DNA from: Venturia oleaginea
Taxonomy: Eukaryota > Ascomycota > Dothideomycetes > Venturiales > Venturiaceae
Length of the DNA stretch: 28,746 bases
Assembly (NCBI GenBank): GCA_013176395.1
Contig: JABMLP010000059.1
Span: forward strand, 1-28,746
Reading direction: 5' to 3'
The notes under the pieces are model-generated. The model was given only the letters and a program-made list of their open reading frames with translations. It was not told the DNA's origin and did not search any database. This document shows positions 1 through 9,206 of the stretch, piece by piece; the stretch's first letter is position 1, and the number at the start of each line of letters is the position of its first letter. The translations under genes were made by a program, and so were the position numbers.

Positions 1-705
1 GCTCTACTCTGCCAATGCCATAACTGGGACGCAACAGTCTGGGGAGAGGCTCAAGGCTACGTCTGCTGGCTTGTAGGGAGGGGATTTGCCGCCAATAAGC
101 TCCTTCTATACGTCCTTACTGCTTACTGTGTTGCGCACCTACTCTTGCCAATGCCATAACTGGGAGGCAACAGTTTGGGGAGAGGCTCAAGGCTCTGGAC
201 ATCAGCTTGCAGCAGGACGGTTTGCGGAGACGATAGTAGATGAGGTTCTCTAGCAGCTGCCGTATCGTGTCGCACCGATTGTGTTGTAGACCTGTCGTCT
301 TATAGTCGGAGCCTATCTGCTGCTAGTCGCTCTCCCTGCTTGCTATATCGCGCACCTACTCTTGCCACTGCCATAACTGGGACGCAACAGTCTGGGGAGA
401 GGCTCAAGGCTACGTCTGCTAGCTTACAGGGAGGGGATTTGCCGCCAATAGGCTCCTTCTATGCGTCCTTACTACTTACTGTGTCGCGCACCTACTCTTG
501 CCAATGCCATAACTGGGAGGCAACAGTTTGGGAGAGGCTCAAGGCTCTGGGCAACAGCTTGTAGCAGGACGGTTTGCCAAGACGTTGGGAGAGATTGTCT
601 AGTCGTTGCAGTGGTGTGTGGTGCCGATTGTTGCGCACCGGGCGTCTGGTGTTTGAGATGTGTTGAAGGTATTGCCGTTCTAGCAGTGACTCGTCGACTC
701 GGAGC
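1..705. repeat. Degenerate ~352-bp tandem duplication
   Basis: A block at 1-352 recurs at about 353-705. The words ATAACTGGGACGCAACAGTC (about 20 and 372) and GCGCACCTACTCTTGCCAAT (133 and 486) lie 352-353 bp apart. Within each unit there are two related sub-blocks that both contain the phrase GCCATAACTGGGA, so the layout is A-B-A-B. Identity is high for the first ~230 bp of each unit and then falls away. Short ORFs cross it, but their frames are not conserved between units, so I see no gene. The element family is not recognised. Confidence 0.7.
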
Positions 706-1489
706 GTTGCAGTGTCATCTGGGGTGATGGACTAGCCGGGAGATAGTGACTAGATGGTTGCTGTTGTCTTTGGTGGACGCATCGTTCGTGTAGCTTGCTC
801 ATGTATTCGTCTGCTTGCTCTGCCGTGGCCGCGACGGCGACTCTAGAGATATCTCATCGACGCTGAGGGACGCGCGATGGCCTCTAGAGGCCGGAGCGGC
901 CACTGGCAGAGGTGTTTTGATGATCTTTAGATGATACTTCTGTAAATTCCAAAAATTGAGTTCTCGCTGTGTGTGCTGTTTTTCCCGTTGCATCTGCATG
1001 CATATATATGCATGTCAATGCATTCCTTGGCATCTATCACGTGCACTATGCCTGAGGTATCAAGGACTGGCATGCACTGTTCAACACGACCACAATTTTT
1101 GTATATAACTGAATTCTTTCTACAAGATTGTTTCCAACAAGCTTTATATATAACGCCATTCTCAGTCAATTTGGCCATCATGATAAGGCCGGTGTACTGA
1201 AGCATGTGCATTGTCTAGTCCGATTGAGATAAGATGCCACTCCCTTATAATTAGCTCGGGTCCCTCCTCTGTATCTTTTCACACCAATCCTGTAAAGAAC
1301 AGACTTCTGCTGTTGTTAAGCCCATGGAAGTGTGCAGCATTGTGGTAATCTCTAAGATTCCGAAACAACTTTTAGCAATTCCTAACTCGTGAAGTTTTCC
1401 AGAGCAAATTCTGGAGGTTCGGATGAGCTGAAATATAGGAGCTCAACAGGCGAATCCGGTGTTTGAGACGCCGAGTGTGACTTCACACA
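706..1489. other. Intergenic stretch, no gene recognised
   Basis: No ORF here has a recognisable domain or a convincing start. A small GC-rich patch at about 825-910 includes the palindromic word GGCCTCTAGAGGCC near 880. The remainder becomes AT-richer toward 1300. Two overlapping short ORFs on opposite strands at 927-1211 look like chance reading frames. Confidence 0.5.
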
Positions 1490-1658
1490 AGACTGGGTCT
1501 TCGAGTTGTATTGTGCCTGCAATAACAGACATGAGATGCTTGGGAGTACAGTGGCGTCCACCTCCGGCTTCCGCTTTATTTTTCCCGCGCCCTTTCTGCG
1601 CACGGACATTGTAGCCAAGCCAAGCCTGCACTTTATCCAGCCTGTATTCTACAACTAA
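1490..1658 (+). pseudogene. Remnant of an F-box-like gene (C-terminal part)
   Basis: The plus strand at about 1565-1658 encodes SGFRFIFPAPFLRTDIVAK and then a tail ending at the TAA at 1656-1658. This matches the C-terminus of the F-box-like protein at 6988-8190 (GFRFIFPALFLRTDIAAK). Upstream, around 1500-1530 and in another frame, SSCIV matches the SNCIV of the same protein, so the remnant is frame-broken and internally deleted. It lies on the strand opposite the intact left-arm gene and downstream of the NLR 3' end. It shows that members of this F-box family once flanked the NLR on both sides. No start or F-box motif remains. Confidence 0.75.
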
Positions 1659-2015
1659 CGGCCTCCCAGCTACTTATATCAACCTCCTCTTTCGTTACTG
1701 CGGCAGATTACATGCAAACTTAAATCACAAACTTCATTTACTGTTATAAGAGGGGCGGCCGAAGCGGGCGAGGTAGTATAATAGGATAGACTTCATCCTT
1801 GATCTGGAAGATACTCGTAGAATAGAATTTTATATTTGGTTAATTTCTAAGCATTACTAAAATACCCAGGAAGCCTCAAGAAGCTTGTAGAATTGTTTAA
1901 TGAAAGTTCTAACAAGCATAAATATATGCCTTCGCCTTGACCCTCTGTACTTGTATTAGAAATACTAAACAAAAAACAGAGAAGAAGTAGTTTTAAGCTT
2001 CTTCTTCATCTTCCT
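1659..2015. other. AT-rich intergenic region downstream of the NLR
   Basis: No coding region is seen. The sequence is AT-rich with short A and T runs. It must contain the 3' UTR and polyadenylation region of the minus-strand NLR gene ending at 2016, but I see no canonical AATAAA signal, which is usual for fungi. Confidence 0.5.
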
Positions 2016-5000
2016 CTACTTGCTATTCTTTATTCTAGACTGGAATTGTAAGAAGAATATACGTCCTGATAGACAGCCAATAGCGATAACACGATTATAA
2101 ACCGCGAATCCCGTAGGCCTAAAGTCAGGTGGCAGCCAAAGTGTTTTCTCTCTATTTAGGGTCACCCAGTCTCCCTTCACGTCCACTAGTACTACCTGGG
2201 GGGAGAATATACCTTGGAGCAACTGCGGCACCACTCCTGCAACGTTGTCCCAGAAGGTGACGGAGCTGACCGAATTCGAATGGCCTTCGAGCGTCTGCAG
2301 CGCCGCACCCGTCGCGGCATCCCAGAGCCGCACTATATTATCGCCCGAGCCCGAAGCCACGAGCTTGCCATCGGGCGAGAAGACGACGGATTTGACCGAA
2401 TCCGAATGGCCTTCGAGCGTCTGCAGCGCTGCGCCTGTCTCAGTATCCCATAGCCGCACTGTGCTATCCATTGAGCCTGAGGCCACGAGCTTGCCATTGG
2501 GCGAGAAGGCGACGGACCAGACCGAATCCAAATGGCCCTTGAGCGTCTGCAGCGCCGTGCCCGTCTCAGTATCCCATAGCCGCACTGTGTTATCGCTTGA
2601 GCCTGCGGCCACGAGCTTGCCATTGGGCGAGAAGGCGACGGACCAGACCGAATCCAAATGGCCTTCGAGCGTCTGCAGCGCTACGCCTATCTCAGTATCC
2701 CATAGCCGCACTGTGTTATCGCTTGAGCCTGAAGCCACGAGCTTGCCATTGGGCGAGAAGACGACGGACCTGACCCAATCCGAATGGCCCTTGAGCGTCT
2801 GCAGCGCTGCGCCCGTCTCAGTATCCCAGAGCCGCACTGTATTATCGCTTGAGCCTGAGGTGACGAGCTTGCCGTCGGGCGAGAAGACGACGGGGTTGCC
2901 CAACCACCAATTGCCCTTGAGCGTCTGCAGCGCCGCACCCGTCCCAGCATCCCAGAGCCGCACTGTGCTATCCATTGAGCCTGAGGCCACGAGCTTACCG
3001 TCGGGTGAGAAGACGACGGAGGAGACGCAATCCGAATGGCCTTCGAGCGTCTGCAGCGTCACGTCCGTCTCAGTATCCCAGAGCTGTACTGTGTTATCGC
3101 TTGAGCCTGCGGCCACGAGTTTGCCGTCGGGCGAGAAAACGACGGACCTGTTATGAGGAGAAGAACAGCCCTTGAGCGTCCGCAGCGCCGCACCCGTCCC
3201 GGCATCCCAGAGCCGCACTGTGCTATCCATTGAGCCTGAAGCCACGAGCTTGCCATTGGGCGAGAAGGCGACGGAGTAGATAGCAGAAGAATGGCCCTCG
3301 AGCGTCTGCAGCGCTACGCCCGTCTCGGCATCCCAGAGCCGCACTGTGTTATCGCCCGAGCCCGAAGCCACGAGCTTGCCGTCGGGCGAGATGACGACGG
3401 ACCTGACCCAAGCCGAATGGCCCTTGAGCGTCTGTAGCGCCGCGCCCATCCCGGCATCCCAGAGCCGCACTGTGATATCGCCCGAACCTGAAGCCACGAG
3501 CTTGCCGTCGGGTGAGAAGACGACGGAGCTGACCCAAGCCGAATGGCCCTTGAGCGTCTGCAGCGCCGCACCCGTACCGGTATCCCAGAGCCGCACTGTT
3601 TTATCGCCCGAGCCGGAAGCCACGAGTTTGCTGTCGGGCGAGATGGCGATGGAGTTGATATAAAGAAAATGGCCCTTGAGATTCTGCAGCGCCGCACCCG
3701 TCCCGGCATCCCAAAGCCGTCCTGTGTTATCGTTCGAGCCCGAAGCCACGAGCTTGCCGTCGGGCGAGATGACGACGGACCTGACCCAATCTGAATGGCC
3801 CTTGAGCGTCTGCAGCGCCGCACCCGTCTCAGTATCCCATAGCCGCACTGTGTTATCGCCCGAGCCCGAAGCCACGAGCTTGCCGTCGGGCGAGATGACG
3901 ACGGAGCTGACCCAAGCCGAATGGCCCTTGAGCGTCTGCAGCGCCGCGCCAATCCCGGCATCCCAAAGCCGCACTGTACTATCGCCCGAGCCAGAAACGA
4001 CGAGCTTGCCGTTGAGAGAGAAGACGATGGAGATGATATGAGAAGAATGGCCCTCGAGCGTCTGCAGCAAACCCCTCCAGTTTTCTTGTCCTTCCGGCTT
4101 TATTTCGATCCAAGTAGGCGAACATTTCCCGAATCGTCTCCGAACGATATTCTCCTCAGGGGTGAAGAGGAGGGCCGAAAAATATAGCTGTAGAGGTGCC
4201 TGTTCAAATCTAGATCCGTGGAATAGGATGAATCGCCTCGCATCGTGGATAAAGGCTTGTAGATTGGGGCTTTTACCGGCCTTGTGAAATTAATCAGTAT
4301 AAATCCTATATATTATAAGTAACTTACTAGAAGATAAGACTCTAAGGAGGCTATCGTATGAACGCCTTCAGAAACCTTCCCAATCAAGCTAAGAGCCTCC
4401 AGCCAGTACAAGAAATACTTTTGGAGAAATCGGTAGATCTCTCCATTGTCAGTCATATCGTGTTGATAAGAGAAGCTGCTCTTGTACACTTCCTGAAAGT
4501 GGCTTGCCCAGTAGATGCAAGGATATCGGAGAGGTGCCAAAGGGTCAGGATGAGGTAGTTGTACTGGATTCAAGATCCCCGGTAGGTGTAATTTATACAA
4601 GTCCTTTTCTAGCGTTCGAGACATCGCCTGGAGCGATCTCGAGAAGATGGCGTAGTGCGCGTCTCCCCTTCCGGATGGGAAGATGCTGTCGGATTCGTAG
4701 GCGAGCAAATAGTCCTTCGCGGACTTATGGACAAAGTAGATAATTTCTTCTCGAACTGTGAGAAAGGAACCACAAAGGCCAATGATCTCCCGCAACGACT
4801 CTAGGTCATCAGCAGTATCCTCGGGCATCTTAACAAGAGATGTTAGTTCTTTTAGCGTGACGGGTCGGTATACGACTGTAGTCAAGGCGAGGATCCGCTT
4901 GCAGAGGTCAGTCTCTTTGGAATTACATATGTGCTCCATCATCCGCCGGTAAAGAGAATCAAGTCCTGGTGGAAATGAGTTCAACTTCGCGAGAGTATTC

Positions 5001-6574
5001 CGTCGTAGGGTTTTTCCAAGGTTTTGACAGACTAAAGCTATCCAGAGGAAAGTATCGTTCGCGTTTGAGATTAGATGCTGTTGCACGGTCACTCGGATTT
5101 TGTCGTCGTAATTCTTGAGCTTTGCCAGCTGCAGTGTCTTGTGCTGGATGTAGATACCAACAGCTGTAGAAACGGAATCGGCGTTCAGCTCAAGGCTCAG
5201 TTTAATCTTCTGACCAGCCATGTTTAGCCGTTCCTCAATGTCGGGCCAATTGCGGCTCGAGATAACCCATTTAACACGAGAAGGGACGGTCGATTGTTGA
5301 GCGATAAAGTCTAACAGTTTCGGCACATCTGCTAGGCATTCGTCAAGCGCATCGATAACGATATATGTTATAGTAAGGCCAGGATCTTGGAGAATGCTGA
5401 TAAATATTTCACACAAGGCAAACCAGGCATTTGGATCCTCGAAGACCTTCCTGCCTACTTGGTCATACTTCTTGCGAACGTGCGAGATGAGCGATGGTTG
5501 CTGGCGAACAAGCATGTGAATTAGGCCGCGGAGCACGGCCGTGCCACTGTTGATTCGTGTATCCGTCGCCTGGCAGAAGAAGTATGAGAGGAGACTTGTA
5601 TGGGCTTCAGTTTTGTCCAGCTCATCGATTACGCCACAGAGCAGCATTGTCTTGCCTTTACCAGGGTCACCCTTGACCCACAGTAGTGCATTCTGCGGGG
5701 CACTGTGCCATTGTCGGAAGTCGGAGTTCTCCAGAACCCAGCGGTATGACTCCTTCAACAAGCCACCCTTAGTCGCCTCGATACGCTCCTTGTCGTGACA
5801 TGGGTCAGAGATGCACAGATCTTGCATGCACTTCTCCCGCTTGTCGATCAGTTCCCGTAGCCGTCTATCTGCGCCTTCCGCTCCTTCTTTACCATAATGA
5901 AGAAGTAATTGCGCGTCGAAAATACCCAACAATGAGTACACTTTATCCTCAGGCACTGTAGTCTGACGCTGTTGTGCCCAAAGGAATCTTTCATCTACAG
6001 TGAACTGAGACGGGCGGCTGCCTTCAAGTGCTGCCTGGGGAATACCTGTCACTTCGTGAATTTGTTGTAACAATGACCGTTTGTCACCGAGTCTTTTGCG
6101 TTCAATAGAAAAGAACTCTACAGACTTCGGAGCGAGCAGCTCTTGAAGTGTCCAGCCTCGAGTAAACCATCTGCTTGCTCGAAAGCCATGCTCCCAGGGA
6201 GTAGCGCTGGAGCTTGAAACATCCGATAAGTACACATAGCATCGACTCGCGTCGCGGTACCGGCGAAACATAGCATTGATCTCTCGTGAAAGTTCGGCAT
6301 GATTCGACTTGTCGATGCAGCAGGTGTCTACCCAGAAGTATTGTAAGCCGTCACGCTTAGCTTGTTCGGCGCAGAACCAAAGCTTGTCGTAGCCGCTCTT
6401 GCCTTCATAGTTGCTTTTGCCTCTACCCGTGCCCGCCTCAAGATCTTGATATATCACCTCCTGGCCGTCAACCCAAGTGTGCGACAGTATTGCGTAAGGA
6501 GGAATCGTATCCTTTCCGACAAGGTCTTCGGTGAGGCTAAATGCGCCTGTGTCGAGTCGATGCAACAGACGCAT
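2016..6574 (-). CDS. HET-NACHT-WD40 NLR protein (HNWD family, HET-E/HET-D type)
   Basis: Two exons (6574-4328 and 4280-2016) join in phase across a 47-bp intron and predict 1503 aa. The HET domain covers about residues 1-230: YAILSHTW at 27-34, WVDTCCID at 81-88 and SRWFTRGWTLQELLAP at 134-149. The NACHT NTPase follows: Walker A GDPGKGKT at 302-309, Walker B YIVIDALDEC at 404-413, and WVISSRNWPDIE at 436-447. A helical linker carries the conserved WLEALSL at 724-730. Then come 14 WD40 units of 42 residues (about 824-1412) and a C-terminal tail with TLWLPPDFRPT. I chose the ATG at 6574 (MRLL) because family members start there; an in-frame ATG at 6628 would add 18 residues. In Podospora, HET-D, HET-E and HET-R trigger incompatibility cell death after WD40 recognition of an allelic partner. 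That role is inferred here. All key motifs are intact. Confidence 0.95.
2295..4061 (-). repeat. 126-bp coding minisatellite: 14 WD40 units
   Basis: Fourteen consecutive units of 42 codons run along the minus strand, with one unit (the eighth) one codon longer. The framework is almost invariant: GH near the start, SPDGKLVASGS in the middle, and TVRLWD near the end. Variation is concentrated at the residues just after GH, at the residues after SGS, and in the DAGTG or DTETG segment. A partial fifteenth unit (TLEGHSNSVSSV) then diverges into the C-terminal tail. The near identity of units indicates continuing repeat exchange. Both strands are open over long stretches because the unit is a multiple of three. 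Confidence 0.95.
4281..4327 (-). other. 47-bp spliceosomal intron in the NLR gene
   Basis: On the minus strand the segment opens with donor GTAAGT, has a branch-like ACTGAT about 15 nt before the end, and closes with acceptor CACAAG. Removing it joins exon 1, ending ESYLL, to exon 2, starting AGKSPNLQAF, in phase. This restores the NACHT-to-WD40 linker characteristic of the family (residues FIHDARRFIL and APLQLY follow). Without splicing, translation stops at 4313-4315, right after the donor. In the right arm the matching intron is at 27657-27699, 4 nt shorter. Confidence 0.9.
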
Positions 6575-6987
6575 AGCGCCTTGTGGGAGGGAAGTAGGCA
6601 AGAGGTTGAGAATGCAGCAGTGTTGCACGATCTCACTATAAGAGTGAGGAATATACGCGGGGTATCGTCAAGAAGCTCAACGCTAAGTGACGATCGTTGG
6701 CGGGGACAAGCTAATAATGACTGTGACATGAGGGGGTTACAGGGCTGGGTCAATATCGTCTGTAAGGAGCTTAATAACTATTCAGCAACGGGATATAGGA
6801 GGCCTACTGCTTGTTCTCAGAGTAGGCGGCCGAGGAAATGAATGGATCTGGAGGGCGCGAGGTTGGTATTCGGACGTCCGCCTACCGCGCAGATGGCGGG
6901 CAAGCTTGTGTTGATGAAGGTGGGCCGAAACGCTATCATCTCCATCCGAAGATTCCCCAGAATTCGCTAGACGCTCCAGTGGTGAGG
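6575..6987 (-). promoter_or_regulatory. Intergenic region with the presumed NLR promoter
   Basis: The region lies between the F-box-like gene stop and the NLR start, both on the minus strand. It must hold the NLR 5' UTR and core promoter. A perfect inverted repeat CTCACT-ataag-AGTGAG is at 6632-6648, about 60 nt upstream of the chosen ATG. A TATA-like GTATATTCC is just beyond it. The short ORFs here show no known domain. The assignment is by position only. Confidence 0.4.
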
Positions 6988-8190
6988 TCAATAGTGGAAG
7001 AGTAGTGGGTGCTTTTTAACCAGTATGGGCCGGATAAAATGCGTTCTCCGCTTGGCTGCAATGTCCGTGCGCAGAAAGAGCGCGGGAAAAATAAAGCGGA
7101 AGCCGAAGGTGGTCGCTACTGTAAGTGATATCTGGAACAATGCAAGGTGGTAAAGCATGGTCATGGTAGGAATCGGTGCTGGAAGTGGGTCCTCTTCAAT
7201 CCATAGCGTATCATAGCCAAAGTTCACTCTAAGAGTGGTCAGATTTGGAGCCCGCTGAAGAATGATGCGTAAAACATATACGCTTTTGCGCGCGTTCATA
7301 CCGACTTGGGATGTATGTCGTCGATTCCAGCACACAATACAATTTGAAGTAGTGCCAAGCTCCAGTTGTAAGGAGACCAGTTGGTCGAGCAGTGCGATTG
7401 CCGGCAAAAGGAGCCCCAAAGCGTCAGCAAGGTTCGTCAAATTGACGCCTCTCACTTTTCTGTAGTCATCCATAATTGGCGATGAAGAAATGTTGAGGAC
7501 TTTTATATTACTGAAAAGACCCGCTGCCGTGGTGACAGCAAAAGTGACCTGGTCCAAGCGGCTTCCAGAATATTTGGCGAGAAGTTCAGACATAGGGGGT
7601 AAAGCGTGTAGTCCGAAAGGCGTTATTCGAAGACCCTTGATCAAAGTGTCTTCATTATAGTGGGTGATGAGAATTTTGTGACACTTTGGCAGGAGACTAA
7701 AAAGGTCCTTCAAGCGTAGCGTCAGGAGTCCACTTGTGATGAATGCTTCCTGTCTACGGACAGGCGAGGAAAGTTTTCTCCATGTTTTCTGGCGTGAAGG
7801 ACCCTCACTTTGCCATTCGATCAGGTCGTCGATGTCTCCAAACATCTCGCTAGCTTCGTCAAGCGATGCCATGTCCATCTCTTTTTCCTCTTCAAAGGCG
7901 TATGGCTCCTGCAAATAATGTCGGCGGTCGATTAAATTTACCCGAGGAGCGGCAATGACCAGTCTGTGAACAGCGTCTGCACAATGGCGAGGGAAAGTCA
8001 GAAATCTTATCGCACCATCAATTCCATCTGGGGAGGGAGTTGTGGCGATAGTCCGAACGTTTTGTCGATAGGTGAAGATGGTGGACGTATAGACGTGTTT
8101 ACAAGATAACCTAAAAGACAGAAAATCGGCAGGCTCAAGTAATGTTGCAATGAGATGTAGCTGATACTCGTCGAACTGAGGAATAGACAA
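6988..8190 (-). CDS. F-box-like protein (start unresolved)
   Basis: About 400 codons are open to the TGA at 6988-6990. The N-terminal part (YQLHLIATLLEPADFLSFRL, then SCKHVYTSTIF) resembles an F-box: a helix followed by L-L-x-P-x-D-x-L-S-x-R-L-x-C-K. F-box proteins usually link substrates to SCF ubiquitin ligases through SKP1. The middle has an acidic patch (EEEKEMD) and later leucine-rich stretches, with no second domain I can name. The frame stays open upstream of 8190 for another ~90 nt (FRSACINHIEL) but has no ATG before a stop. The true start is therefore in an unseen upstream exon, or the gene is 5'-truncated; the TTG at 8190 is not a credible start. A remnant of a relative is at 1490-1658. 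Confidence 0.6.
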   Translation of the reverse strand: MSIPQFDEYQLHLIATLLEPADFLSFRLSCKHVYTSTIFTYRQNVRTIATTPSPDGIDGAIRFLTFPRHCADAVHRLVIAAPRVNLIDRRHYLQEPYAFEEEKEMDMASLDEASEMFGDIDDLIEWQSEGPSRQKTWRKLSSPVRRQEAFITSGLLTLRLKDLFSLLPKCHKILITHYNEDTLIKGLRITPFGLHALPPMSELLAKYSGSRLDQVTFAVTTAAGLFSNIKVLNISSSPIMDDYRKVRGVNLTNLADALGLLLPAIALLDQLVSLQLELGTTSNCIVCWNRRHTSQVGMNARKSVYVLRIILQRAPNLTTLRVNFGYDTLWIEEDPLPAPIPTMTMLYHLALFQISLTVATTFGFRFIFPALFLRTDIAAKRRTHFIRPILVKKHPLLFHY

Positions 8191-8552
8191 CTCGATATGG
8201 TTGATACATGCTGAGCGGAAATGGAGATTTCTATAGTAATTCGTCCACTGTGACTGGCTAGACCCTGCAGTGTCTGGTAACTCTCAAACAGACGAGAAAA
8301 TAGATTGAGATTGTCCTTGTTGCCTGATCCGCCATAGATACTCATGTTCCCGTCAATGAGTATTCTTAGAGGTTCTTTTCGAGCTTTGTTTATCTGGTAT
8401 AAGATTACCCAGCGCGGTCACATCTGTATCAGCGCGACATGAATTGAATGTTTGGGGCTGTAGTTAGGTAATTTACTGGTGAGATAGTTGTATGAAGAAG
8501 CTTTTAGTGACTTCTCATTTAAGAGAATATATGATCTTCTAGTGTTCTTTGG
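8191..8552. other. Intergenic, possible 5' exon of the F-box-like gene
   Basis: A minus-strand ATG frame begins at 8345 (MSIYGGSGNKDNLNLF) and overlaps the F-box gene in a different frame. It may be a first exon, or chance. No clear donor and acceptor pair joins it to the F-box frame. The rest shows no gene. Confidence 0.35.
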
Positions 8553-8684
8553 TTCCCCCTGCGGATGGCTCGCCACTCCCTTGCGGAACATTCCCCTGCG
8601 GATGATCCCGGTTTCCCTACGGACGATTCCCCCTGCGAACGATTCCCCTGCGGACGAGTCCCCTGCGGAGAATCTCTTTGCAGG
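8553..8684. repeat. ~15-bp minisatellite, left copy
   Basis: About eight or nine variants of the word ATTCCCCTGCGGACG follow each other, with spacing of 13-18 bp and scattered substitutions. The repeat keeps several frames open, which produces low-complexity overlapping ORFs on both strands that I do not call genes. The mirrored copy is at 23319-23452. Confidence 0.8.
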
Positions 8685-8892
8685 ACCATCTCCTTGCTGG
8701 CGATCGCCATCTGCAATGAGCAAATCACCAACACGAGATTGGAAGAAGCTCAAAGGTATACATAGGTTGCACGTCTAGAGGAAATGTATGCTTTCTTGAA
8801 TAAACAGTACTGAGCCAGAGAAGGAAATATCCGACAAGGCTGGTTACACCACCAATGAAACCATAGCCTTGCAATCCATCCAGAGTCAACCA
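8685..8892. other. Intergenic, nothing recognised
   Basis: No ORF or repeat stands out between the minisatellite and the interrupted ORF tail. The mirrored right-arm stretch is at about 23111-23318. Confidence 0.4.
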
Positions 8893-9051
8893 TCAATATT
8901 CTGACCAATGCTTGATTGGAGAGAGGTCAGAATCTTTGACCCCAACTCCTTCCACTTTCATCTCCTTACGCTTCCAGAGCCCCTTCATCAGCTTGATCAC
9001 CTTCTGAATTGGCGCATCCTTTGACTCGTTTCGCTTTGGGTCAACAGTTGC
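8893..9051 (-). pseudogene. 3' tail of an unknown ORF cut by copia insertion
   Basis: Read on the minus strand, 52 codons are open from the outer end of the copia LTR at 9052 to a TGA at 8893-8895. The peptide is lysine-rich (KVIKLMKGLWKRKEMK) and ends KHWSEY. No family is recognised. The same tail is identical in frame at 22952-23110. Because the frame opens abruptly at the LTR edge, it looks like the 3' part of a gene whose upstream portion was displaced by the copia element. It could also be chance. Confidence 0.4.
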
Positions 9052-9206
9052 TGTTGAAGTAACAAGTGTATTGAGGGTGAGATCCGGAGGATTTCAGCTA
9101 TATAGTAATACACTAAGCCCAATTGGGCAGTAAACAAACTCCAGTGACAGAGAGTAGCCACGCTGGCGCAGGTGGATGCAATAGCATGAGGATACTCCTT
9201 CCAACA
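9052..9206 (-). repeat. Copia LTR (short form, 155 bp)
   Basis: On the minus strand it starts TGTTGGAAGGAG and ends TTCAACA, with the TG...CA ends typical of LTRs. Compared with the 168-bp form at 10088-10255 it lacks 13 bp near the 3' end (TCAACTTTCATAC). It follows the RNase H end of a minus-strand copia element and a G-rich polypurine stretch, so it is a 3' LTR. A TATA-like TATATAG is inside. The mirrored copy is at 22797-22951. Confidence 0.85.

Noticed and set aside
2245..3156. Long plus-strand ORF (303 aa) opposite the WD40 repeats, plus similar overlapping ORFs through 2214-4187
   Set aside because: They are antisense or shifted readings of a 126-bp repeat. Because the unit is a multiple of three, all frames stay open together. 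The peptide has no domain and the sense frame is clearly WD40.
2016..6628. Two separate genes, one HET-NACHT and one WD40
   Set aside because: A 47-bp intron with good splice signals joins them in phase and restores the linker typical of the family.
8553..8684. CRISPR array
   Set aside because: The units are contiguous and imperfect with no unique spacers, and the genome is fungal.
8418..8778. Several low-complexity ORFs over the minisatellite
   Set aside because: Repeat unit length keeps all frames open; there is no start context, domain or frame preference.
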